6,924 nucleotides of DNA from Legionellaceae bacterium (GCA_030696465.1 JAUYSE010000051.1:1-6924), one strand, 5' to 3'. Shown: positions 1 to 5,812, counted from the first letter of the stretch. Translations and numbers: made by a program. Notes: a model not told the origin generated them from the letters alone.

Positions 1-15
1 AGGGGGTTGTTCTCT

Positions 16-951
16 TCAGGGTAAAGCAAAATGCCACCCCATGGTTTGCGATAGGGCTTCTAACATGATTTCGCCGCGGATACTATTTCCTTTGCCGTTC
101 ACACGCGGACTCAGCACCACAATGCCGGCTTTTCCGGGTAATGAGGCAATCGTGTAACCAGACACCCCACTTTTGGCTGGAATTCCGGTTTTAACCATAT
201 GCGCACCACTTTCATCATATAAACCACAGGTGGCCATGAGCGCTAAAGTCACTGCGCAGGTTTTTTCTGAAAGAATGCGCGTGTGCGTGACCGGATCAAT
301 CCCTTTATTTGCAAGGACCGTCGGCAAATACGTCATTTGATTAATGGTGGCTTCATAAGAACATAAGGCAAAATAGAGGTCGAGTGCATCGTTGACGGGC
401 TTGCCTAATTGTTGACGACTTTGCAGCAAAAACCCAATGGCGCGATTGCGATCGCCGGTTCTTTTTTCAGAAGCACACACGACTGGATTAATCGGTAGTG
501 GACATTGAAAGAGGGTGTTTACCCAGCGCTGTAACCAGCCAAAAGCGGTTTCTTGATCGCCTGGAATATAAGAACAAAGCGTAATAGCACCTGCATTCAA
601 CATAGGGTTAGAAGGTTTTGGGCCAAAGCGTTCTAAACGGCTAATAGAGGCAAAATCGTCACCGGAAGGTTCTAATTTAACCCATTCTTTTAGCTGCGCT
701 AAACCAAACTCTTCTAAAAGACCAATCAGCGGTATTAATTTGGCAGTACTTTGCAGCGTGATAGGGCTCAAAGGGCGATTAGAGTAATATATCATGTCGC
801 CTTGAATAGGCTGTATGGCAATCGCCGTGATTTCTTGATCCACATTGGCCAGTTCCGGAATATACATGGCCGGAAAGCCATCGGAATTTTGCAGGGCAAG
901 CGTGACGAGCTCTTCTAAAAAGGCGCTGTTCAGTTGCGGTTTTTCACTCAT
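16..951 (-). CDS. glsA: Glutaminase (serine-dependent, GlsA/GlsB family)
   Basis: Hydrolyses L-glutamine to glutamate and ammonia in the cytoplasm. The 311 residues match the usual bacterial length, so the protein is complete. It has the beta-lactamase-like S-x-x-K nucleophile motif (Ser68-Thr-Ala-Lys71), then PMLNAGAI (Asn119), Glu162, the RNRAI motif (Asn169), Tyr193 in the YFALCS segment, GLYDESG (Tyr245), AKSGVSG (Val263) and GNSIRG near the C-terminus. These correspond in order and spacing to the substrate-contact residues of the E. coli YneH-type enzyme. The ATG overlaps the stop of the upstream small zinc-ribbon gene in an ATGA junction, so the two are probably translationally coupled and it is the last visible gene of the fdxA operon. 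The TGA stop lies 15 bases from the window edge, so anything downstream is unseen. Family assignment is very secure; a physiological role in nitrogen supply or acid resistance is only inference. Confidence 0.96.
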   Translation of the reverse strand: MSEKPQLNSAFLEELVTLALQNSDGFPAMYIPELANVDQEITAIAIQPIQGDMIYYSNRPLSPITLQSTAKLIPLIGLLEEFGLAQLKEWVKLEPSGDDFASISRLERFGPKPSNPMLNAGAITLCSYIPGDQETAFGWLQRWVNTLFQCPLPINPVVCASEKRTGDRNRAIGFLLQSRQQLGKPVNDALDLYFALCSYEATINQMTYLPTVLANKGIDPVTHTRILSEKTCAVTLALMATCGLYDESGAHMVKTGIPAKSGVSGYTIASLPGKAGIVVLSPRVNGKGNSIRGEIMLEALSQTMGWHFALP

Positions 952-1133
952 TTTTGTAGGGCCTCTTTTTCTTCTAGCGATAGGGCGCGCGCTTCTTCTT
1001 CTAACATAACCGGGATTCCATCTCGAATCGGGTATGCTAGTCGATCAAAACAACAAATGAGTTCAGAGGATTTTTGTATTAAGTGCCCTTTACAGACAGG
1101 ACAGACCAACATATCAAACCATTTTTTTTTCAT
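948..1133 (-). CDS. Trm112/YcaR-family small zinc-ribbon protein
   Basis: A 61-residue protein of the UPF0434/Trm112 family. It has a zinc-ribbon half-site CPVC (Cys11, Cys14), then ELICC (Cys27, Cys28), then the family signature LAYPIRDGIPVML and an acidic C-terminus. It resembles E. coli YcaR. The archaeal and eukaryotic relative Trm112 activates methyltransferases, but the partner of the bacterial form is not settled and nothing here identifies one. I chose the ATG at 1133 because it places the first cysteine at residue 11, as in YcaR. An in-frame GTG at 1145 would add four residues and give a GTGA overlap with the tsaB stop. Neither start has a strong Shine-Dalgarno sequence, so coupling to tsaB is likely. 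The stop overlaps the glsA start (ATGA). Confidence 0.88.
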   Translation of the reverse strand: MKKKWFDMLVCPVCKGHLIQKSSELICCFDRLAYPIRDGIPVMLEEEARALSLEEKEALQK

Positions 1134-1141
1134 AAAGGGGC

Positions 1142-1822
1142 TCACGTCGTGACGTTGTTACGTATATAAGTAGGTAGTGCTTCTTGTGCGGAAACACTAG
1201 ACACCTTGCCTTGTCGTGTTAGAGTAATCATAGCATAAGTGGAAGGGAGAGTATGTTCTGTCGCTTGAATTTGTTGTTGGGTTTCGAGCGGAAATTGCGT
1301 TATATAAGATTCAAATCCGACACCAGCCAGTAGATAAGGCCCTGGGGGCGGAAGATAAATGGCGGCAGGATCAGAGAGCTGTTCTTCGATTGCTGGTGGA
1401 CTATTTTTCTGTGGCACGGAGGCTTGAAAAGTGGCCCAGTAACATTGCTGCATACGCGCATCAATGAGTGCTAAGACAGGTAGCCGCGGGTGATTTTTCT
1501 GCGCTTCTACGGCAATAGCCGCGAGGGTACTGACCGGGTATAAAGGCAAGTTCTGCGGATAAGCAAGTGCTTTGGCCACACTGCAGGCAATACGTAATCC
1601 GGTAAAACTACCAGGGCCACGGCCGAAGACAATACCGTGCAATTCTGCAATCGTACAGCCAGCCTCTTGCAGAACTTCATCAATCATGGTCAATAGATGT
1701 TGCGCATGCCCGATTTGCGCCATCTGTTGACGATGGAAGAATTGTTCTCCTACCGCCAGGCTGACCAAGGCATGTGAAGTGCTGGTATCGATAGCGAGTA
1801 AATTTTGGGTGCTAAGGCTCAT
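1142..1822 (-). CDS. tsaB: tRNA N6-threonylcarbamoyladenosine biosynthesis protein TsaB
   Basis: A subunit of the TsaB-TsaD-TsaE complex, which transfers the threonylcarbamoyl group made by TsaC/TsaC2 onto A37 of ANN-decoding tRNAs. TsaB is a catalytically inactive ASKHA-fold partner that stabilises TsaD. Seen here: the N-terminal LLAIDTSTSHALVSLAV strand-turn-strand, the signature GRGPGSFTGLRIAC at residues 68-81, and a C-terminal PTYIRN segment. The 226 residues are close to the E. coli protein (about 230). A GTG at 1828 is also in frame, but the ATG at 1822 forms an ATGA overlap with the fdxA stop and has AAGAG five bases upstream, so I prefer it. None of the partner genes is in the window. 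The gene is core and normally essential; its operon with a ferredoxin and a glutaminase is a matter of arrangement rather than pathway. Confidence 0.95.
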   Translation of the reverse strand: MSLSTQNLLAIDTSTSHALVSLAVGEQFFHRQQMAQIGHAQHLLTMIDEVLQEAGCTIAELHGIVFGRGPGSFTGLRIACSVAKALAYPQNLPLYPVSTLAAIAVEAQKNHPRLPVLALIDARMQQCYWATFQASVPQKNSPPAIEEQLSDPAAIYLPPPGPYLLAGVGFESYITQFPLETQQQIQATEHTLPSTYAMITLTRQGKVSSVSAQEALPTYIRNNVTT

Positions 1823-2151
1823 TCCCACTCTTTTTGTAACTGCTCTAACTTATTACTCACACCTTCCCATTCTTTCGCATCGGCAGGCGCTTCTTTTTTA
1901 TGGGTAATATTAGGCCATTTTTGAGAGAGTTCGGTATTGAGCTCTTTAAATTGGCGGGTTTCATCGGTTAAATCATCTTCAGAGACAATCGCATTGACCG
2001 GACATTCAGGCTCACATAACGCACAGTCTATACATTCATCGGGATTAATGACCAAAAAATTGGGCCCTTCATAGAAGCAATCTACAGGACATACTTCAAC
2101 ACAATCCATATATTTGCAGCGTATGCACGATTCAGTAACGACAAAGGTCAT
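1819..2151 (-). CDS. fdxA: 7Fe ferredoxin ([3Fe-4S][4Fe-4S]), FdxA type
   Basis: A small cytoplasmic electron carrier very close to Azotobacter ferredoxin I. Counting from the ATG at 2151 (110 residues), the cysteines match that family: Cys9, Cys17 and Cys50 would bind the 3Fe-4S cluster, and Cys21, Cys40, Cys43 and Cys46 the 4Fe-4S cluster. Cys12 and Cys25 correspond to the non-ligand cysteines. The helical tail after residue 52, with the WPNITHKK segment, is also typical. The reading frame is open a further 61 codons upstream, to an ATG at 2334 inside a repeat element. I reject that start as the main one because family members begin at M-x-F-V-V-T and a promoter candidate lies within the extension. 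The TGA stop overlaps the tsaB ATG, making this the first gene of the four-gene operon. The redox partner is not evident from the neighbours. Confidence 0.95.
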   Translation of the reverse strand: MTFVVTESCIRCKYMDCVEVCPVDCFYEGPNFLVINPDECIDCALCEPECPVNAIVSEDDLTDETRQFKELNTELSQKWPNITHKKEAPADAKEWEGVSNKLEQLQKEWE

Positions 2152-2187
2152 AGGAAGCTCTTCAATTTTATTACTCAGGAACCCCCT

Positions 2188-2216
2188 ATAGTAAAAGAAG
2201 TAGGGCAGCGGCGCAA
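2188..2216 (-). promoter_or_regulatory. Candidate sigma70 promoter for the fdxA operon
   Basis: On the minus strand, TTGCGC (2211-2216) and TACTAT (2188-2193) are separated by exactly 17 bases. They match the consensus boxes at 3/6 and 4/6 positions. Transcription would start near 2181, giving a leader of roughly 30 nt before the fdxA ATG. It lies outside the hairpin repeat, between the repeat and the gene. This is a consensus reading only; the boxes are weak. Confidence 0.35.
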
Positions 2217-2246
2217 GTTTCTGGTTTAATTGTTGATGGTTGGTTA

Positions 2247-2294
2247 AAGGAATTTCCGTCTTATAAAGGAATTCCCGCCTTATAATGTTAGTGG
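2247..2294 (-). repeat. Two tandem copies of the repeat's tail module
   Basis: AAGGAATTTCCGTCTTAT (2247-2264) is followed at once by AAGGAATTCCCGCCTTAT (2266-2283), which continues as AATGTTAGTGG to 2294. The second unit is the tail of hairpin-repeat copy 1. The first is an extra, slightly diverged unit lying outside it, on the side towards fdxA. Related units occur at 5569-5620 and 5782-5810, so this module also multiplies separately from the hairpin core. Confidence 0.75.
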
Positions 2295-2442
2295 TACCAA
2301 GGAATGTGGATGAGGGGCTTTCGTAAACACGCATAAAGTCATCCTGACGCTCTCACGGCGCGTCCTTGCGCCGTGAAGGTTTAGAAAGCCCCTTATCCAC
2401 ATTCCTTGTTGGCAGGGTTTAGGGGTTGGGCGGGAATGGCTG
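2264..2442 (-). repeat. ~180-bp hairpin repeat element, copy 1
   Basis: This is one of two copies in the window; the other is at 5631-5812 in the opposite orientation. Read on the minus strand, the order is: head (CAGCCATTCCCGCCCAAC), TGCCAACAAGG, a variable arm, CTTTC-TAAAC, a GC hairpin (TCACGGCGC/GCGCCGTGA with a 6-nt loop, 2353-2376), GCGTCAGGATGACTTT, ATG, GTTTACGAAAG, a second variable arm, and the tail CCTTGGTACCACTA to GAATTCCTTTA. On the plus strand, arms 2299-2328 and 2379-2407 pair over about 28 base pairs with one mismatch and one bulge. Farther out, ATTCCCGCC (2271-2279) pairs with GGCGGGAAT (2429-2437). The whole element can therefore fold into one long branchless hairpin with an asymmetric internal loop. 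No transposase is present. It may be a non-autonomous REP/MITE-like element or encode a structured RNA. The existence of the repeat is certain; its nature is not. Confidence 0.9.
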
Positions 2443-2495
2443 TTTAATGGTTGTTTGTTGGTAGCGTTTAGGGCTTGGGCAGAAATGGCTGTTTA
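2408..2495 (-). repeat. Tandem duplication of the repeat's head module (period 49 bp)
   Basis: GTTGG at 2408 and GTTGG at 2457 begin two units that match at 34 of 39 positions, up to GGCTGTTTA. The first unit belongs to hairpin-repeat copy 1 and the second is outside it, on the side towards the orphan gene. Copy 2 has only a single head. Together with the doubled tail module, this shows that copy 1 has grown at both ends. Confidence 0.75.
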
Positions 2496-2573
2496 TTTGT
2501 CAGTTCCAGACTCTGTTTCCGACTCCAAGATTGTTTAACCATCTTTTTACATCGCACTCTGATAAAAAAGATC

Positions 2574-2720
2574 CGTCATTTCGAGCCAGTTTGAGGATAG
2601 AAAAGAGCGACAGAGAATTCTGCGAGAAATCTTCTGCAGACCGATCGATCCCAGCGGCAAGGAGAGCCATCTCGGAATTTTCAGAGAATTTAACATCATT
2701 CAAACTGGCTCTGGATGACG
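2574..2720. repeat. Long palindromic element unrelated to the 180-bp repeat
   Basis: The left arm 2574-2594 (CGTCATTTCGAGCCAGTTTG) and right arm 2700-2720 are complementary at 18 of 21 positions. Two of the three exceptions become G-U pairs in RNA. Inside is a hairpin at 2619-2640: TCTGC and AGAA pair with TTCT and GCAGA around an ATC loop, with one bulged G. A smaller pairing, CTC-GAA/TTC-GAG, lies near 2671-2686. The words GTCATTTCGAG and GCGAGAAATCT are of the kind seen in dispersed palindromic repeats of many bacteria (recollection, not a search). Short open frames of 76 codons cross it on both strands, but they merely read the palindrome and I do not call them genes. It ends about 36 bases before the -10 box of the orphan gene. 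Confidence 0.75.
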
Positions 2721-2756
2721 TGATAAGCAAAATGAATACAATAAGTCTATACTTAA

Positions 2757-2762
2757 TATAAT
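2757..2762 (+). promoter_or_regulatory. Perfect TATAAT -10 box for the 907-residue gene
   Basis: The hexamer matches the sigma70 -10 consensus at all six positions and lies 16 bases before the ATG at 2779. No good -35 box is present at the usual distance; the best reading is TGAATA at 2733-2738 (3/6, 18-base spacer). Transcription would start about 2769, leaving a very short leader of about 10 nt. This fits the GAGAAG just before the ATG pair at 2779/2782. An AT-rich promoter with a weak -35 often depends on an activator, but no operator is recognisable. Confidence 0.5.
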
Positions 2763-2778
2763 ACTATTTTTCGAGAAG

Positions 2779-5502
2779 ATGATGCCCAAAAACAACCAAT
2801 GGGATCCCAAATATCCGATTGTTAAGGCTAAAACAGAAACTAAGATGTACCTAGATTTTTTTAGAGGTGGTAACAATATTTTTATAGGAGAAAAGTCTGT
2901 CTTTGCTTTATTGCTAGAAGATATGGGGGTGCAACCTCATCTGATTACTCCTGAAAGTATAGACGCTGCTTTAATCGAAATAAATAGCGGAGCTCTTGTA
3001 TCTAAAGTTTCTGCAGTGAGTGATGCTTTAAGAAAGATTGTTCTCGCAGCAGCGCAAGTTGATCTCAATAGTGATATATGTAAAAAATTAGATCAGATAT
3101 TAAAAAACAATTTACTCAGTAATATTTCTCAAGAAGAGCAAGATCTCGCATTAAAATCATTAAGATCTTATCTTTATCAAGAAGGAGTTACTCATCAAGC
3201 CAATAATGGATTGACCGCTCAATTACAACAAAATTCATTATGGTATGATGATTTTACTCCTCCGCAAGATCAACGGACACCCGAACAGACAGCGGCTATT
3301 CAACAGCGGGATGCAATGGGCCCGGCTCGAATTGGCCAAGCATCTATTCGCCTATTAAAAGATAGCAGCATTGAGGTTACCTCTACCTGTGTTGTATCTA
3401 GAGTCCGCCAAGAAAATCCAGAGAGTGGTGCATTGATAGAGCGTCCCGATCATGGTCCTATAGTCACTGGTAAAACTGTTTATCATCTTTCGTTACAGGA
3501 AGGTAATACTTTTACGGCAAGAAAGACCTCTTCAACCTTGGAATATTACGATCCTCAAATTCAAGAAATTTTGGAACCCAAACAACAAGAAACTTATACT
3601 GTTGCTTCAGTAGCTCCACCGACTAAATCTGCGATACGAAAACGAGATAAACCCAGCACTAAGGTTGGTGGCTTAGAATTACCTGCGGTTCAGGTGATAG
3701 AATACGCGCCAGAGGTAAAAGAGAAACCTTATGCGAGCAAATCTAAAAAGCCAGAAAAAAATTATACTTTTGTTAAAGCTATTTATAACGAAATATTGAG
3801 ATTTGAGAAGGCCACCGCAGGGAGTGTCCCTCAGAATATTAAAGATCATTTTAATGAATTAAAGACGAGAGTATTATCTGGCGCCACAGTAGTCGCGCTT
3901 GCAGCATTATCGGATACACTCAGAATAAAGAATGTTGAGCCTGATTTTATGAGTTCTATTGATAGTCATCCGTCTGTTCAAAAATATCGTGCAAGACAAG
4001 AACTCCGAGATCTGAAGGCATCAGTAAGAGAAAAAATAACTCCCGAAATGCGGGAGCAAATTAATAGTTTATTAGAGCCCTTAGCGCGTATTCGCAATAA
4101 AATAGACAGATTTGGAGATAGATCATTACTAAGTGAAACTTATGATTCAATGGAGAAGCTTACCTCTGATTTAGAGTTGTTTCTATCCATATCAATGCAG
4201 CCCAATATATCTCAAAAAGATAAAGATTTCGCACGCGATAGAGTCTCTGAGAGTGGGGCGAAGGTTAAAGAAACATTACTCAAAATTTCAGCTCCAATAT
4301 ATCGAGAGAAGGCAGAATTTAAAGCATTGCGTGACAGTGTTGTCAGTGACGAGAACAATACTAAATTACAAGCTCTTCAGGATATTCCTACTGCAATGAG
4401 TAACGAATTGGATGACGCGCTTACTCCAGTTCAAGAACTGGGTGATTTACAAGAAAAATTAGAGGTTTTTCTGGCGGTATCAGAACGATTTAAGCTTGGT
4501 GAGGAAAGTTATAAGCAGTTGGAACAGCCTACCCGGAAAGAAATCGCAGAGGTTGATAACCTTGAGCATCAGAAAGATTTGGCTCAGAAAAAATTAGATG
4601 AAAGCATGATATCGCTTGCGAGAAAATTATTTGATGAGGATCGTCCAGGAGGAGCAGAAAGGGCGGAAAAATATATAGATAGCTTGATGACAGAATTGAT
4701 TAAGCCTCTAGGTATAAAAATTAATTTTGAGCGCGTAGATAGAGCACGCCCGGCTCCGCTTTCAGAAGGAAACTCTGCGTCTATCAATACAGACTTTGAT
4801 TCTTTCATGCAGGATATTGTTGATTTAGATAAAAAAGAATTTGTGCCTGAGGCAGTACAAGCAACTATTGAAAAGCATACGAAGAGCAGCGAGTTCCAAG
4901 AACCCTTTGATAGAATGAAAGATATGGTAGTGAGAGTGTATGAGGGAGATCCAAAGAAAATAAAGGCTAAAATTGATAACATCCTGGTCATGCAGGAGCA
5001 GCTTTGGAATAATCCCAATGATCTAAAAATGAAGGAAGCAATAGAAGCGGATAGAGTCAATTTGGTTGTAGAAGATTTTCTAGTGCCATTTGTGGAAATA
5101 CAAGAAGGCATAGAGAAAGAGTACGTTGACGATCCTGAGAAAAAAACGGCAGCTTTAGAAGTGATTGCCGGCTTGAAAAGTAATCTTGAAGAGTCAGTGC
5201 GTCTTTTTGTAAAAGAAGGTTGTCCTAAGAGTAGAGTGAGTGCATTTGAGGCATCCATAGACGAAAATATTAATATTTGTAAACAAAAGCTGACCCCTTT
5301 TCGCGGACTTTTTGATAAGTTTATGGCTCTATTTGATCGGTTCCGCAAGGCTCCCTATGAAACCGCAATGGAAAAACAAGTAAAAAATACGGTTGCTGAC
5401 TTCAAAGATCGATTGCATAAAATCAAGGATGAGGCACAAGCTGCAGAGTTGAAAGCTAATCCAGAGGAAAATACGGTATCATCCTCTCTGACGGGAGGCT
5501 AA
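2779..5502 (+). CDS. Large orphan protein, mostly helical/coiled-coil; possible secreted effector
   Basis: I do not recognise the family. The 907 residues show no signal peptide, no membrane segment and no catalytic motif that I can identify. Residues 1-135 are mainly helical. Residues 140-330 are less regular, with Pro/Gln/Thr-rich stretches and a probable beta section near 185-260 (ending HLSLQEGNTFTARKT), then a basic linker (AIRKRDKPSTK, KSKKPEK). Residues 330-885 are almost wholly charged amphipathic helices with coiled-coil character. Segments around 57-87 and 350-383 share a P-x-x-I ... SDxLR pattern, and LELFLSIS (465-472) resembles LEVFLAVS (561-568), suggesting old internal duplications. 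The C-terminus is Glu-containing, then Ser/Thr/Gly-rich (EEN, then SSSLTGG), compatible with a Dot/Icm-type secretion signal but not diagnostic. The start is ATG 2779 or 2782, GAGAAG being better spaced for 2782. Frequent AGA, ATA and TTA codons set it apart from its neighbours. It stands alone between inverted repeats, with no operon partner. Confidence 0.88.
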   Translation: MMPKNNQWDPKYPIVKAKTETKMYLDFFRGGNNIFIGEKSVFALLLEDMGVQPHLITPESIDAALIEINSGALVSKVSAVSDALRKIVLAAAQVDLNSDICKKLDQILKNNLLSNISQEEQDLALKSLRSYLYQEGVTHQANNGLTAQLQQNSLWYDDFTPPQDQRTPEQTAAIQQRDAMGPARIGQASIRLLKDSSIEVTSTCVVSRVRQENPESGALIERPDHGPIVTGKTVYHLSLQEGNTFTARKTSSTLEYYDPQIQEILEPKQQETYTVASVAPPTKSAIRKRDKPSTKVGGLELPAVQVIEYAPEVKEKPYASKSKKPEKNYTFVKAIYNEILRFEKATAGSVPQNIKDHFNELKTRVLSGATVVALAALSDTLRIKNVEPDFMSSIDSHPSVQKYRARQELRDLKASVREKITPEMREQINSLLEPLARIRNKIDRFGDRSLLSETYDSMEKLTSDLELFLSISMQPNISQKDKDFARDRVSESGAKVKETLLKISAPIYREKAEFKALRDSVVSDENNTKLQALQDIPTAMSNELDDALTPVQELGDLQEKLEVFLAVSERFKLGEESYKQLEQPTRKEIAEVDNLEHQKDLAQKKLDESMISLARKLFDEDRPGGAERAEKYIDSLMTELIKPLGIKINFERVDRARPAPLSEGNSASINTDFDSFMQDIVDLDKKEFVPEAVQATIEKHTKSSEFQEPFDRMKDMVVRVYEGDPKKIKAKIDNILVMQEQLWNNPNDLKMKEAIEADRVNLVVEDFLVPFVEIQEGIEKEYVDDPEKKTAALEVIAGLKSNLEESVRLFVKEGCPKSRVSAFEASIDENINICKQKLTPFRGLFDKFMALFDRFRKAPYETAMEKQVKNTVADFKDRLHKIKDEAQAAELKANPEENTVSSSLTGG

Positions 5503-5568
5503 CCCCAACAGAACAGCTATTCAGTTAACTCAATAAATAATAGACTTTATTTTCAAAATACGCCATTA

Positions 5569-5620
5569 ATATTATAAGGCGGGCATTCCTGCCACTGATA
5601 TAATTAGGTGAGAATTCCTT
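5569..5620 (+). repeat. Two degenerate tail modules of the hairpin repeat
   Basis: ATATTATAAGGCGGGCATTCCT (5569-5590) carries one inserted or changed base against the ATTATAAGGCGGGAATTCCT consensus. It is followed by a more diverged unit with the CCACT start and GAGAATTCCTT end (5592-5620). Both have the same orientation as copy 2, which starts 11 bases later. They look like the remnant of an earlier element whose core is lost, or like independent amplification of the tail. The sequence between the orphan gene's stop and this block (5503-5568) is AT-rich. It holds only a weak AATAAA/TTTATT inverted repeat before TTTC, which I do not count as a terminator. Confidence 0.6.
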
Positions 5621-5630
5621 GTATTTCATT

Positions 5631-5812
5631 CAGCCATTCCCGCCCAACCGCAAGACTATGCCAACAAGGCGTGTCGGGTAAAGGTCTTTCGTAAACTTTC
5701 ACGGCGCAGGGACGCGCCGTGAAAGCGTCAGGAGGACTTTATGCGTGTTTACGAAAGAGCTTTACCCGATACGCCTTGGTACCACTACCATAATAAGGCG
5801 AGAATTCCTTTA
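5631..5812 (+). repeat. ~180-bp hairpin repeat element, copy 2
   Basis: It has the same module order as copy 1 (2264-2442), but on the plus strand. Arms 5666-5696 and 5747-5777 pair over 31 positions with one G-G mismatch and one G-U pair. The inner hairpin is TTTCACGGCGC/GCGCCGTGAAA (5697-5707 with 5714-5724), an 11-bp stem with loop AGGGAC. The unpaired segment 5725-5746 carries AGGAGG (5730-5735) and, five bases on, ATG (5741). Outside the variable arms and a short stretch next to the head, the two copies differ at only scattered single bases. The variable arms (about 5670-5685 and 5758-5773) are mostly different from those of copy 1 yet remain complementary to each other. It sits between the orphan gene and the icd promoter region. 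Confidence 0.9.

Noticed and set aside
934..1152. 72-codon plus-strand frame opposite the YcaR-like gene
   Set aside because: It lies antisense to a clearly conserved zinc-ribbon protein and has no recognisable motif.
2264..2442. CRISPR array or attC-type integron site
   Set aside because: There is no regular repeat-spacer series, and no cas or integrase genes. The paired arms are far longer than an attC core, and the element recurs as a dispersed inverted copy.
2541..2572. ATCTTTTT / AAAAAGAT inverted repeat as a transcription terminator
   Set aside because: The stem is all weak pairs, the loop is 16 nt, and no T-run follows the stem on either strand.
2500..2761. Two 76-codon open frames on opposite strands upstream of the orphan gene
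   Set aside because: Both simply read through the palindromic element at 2574-2720, have no convincing ribosome binding site, and are near mirror images because of the inverted arms.
4584..5348. 254-codon open frame antisense to the orphan gene
   Set aside because: It is Ser/Leu/Phe-rich with no family resemblance. This is the typical shadow of a Lys/Glu-rich gene on the opposite strand.
5503..5568. Terminator after the orphan gene
   Set aside because: Only a 6-bp AATAAA/TTTATT pairing with an 8-nt loop is present, too weak to support a rho-independent terminator.
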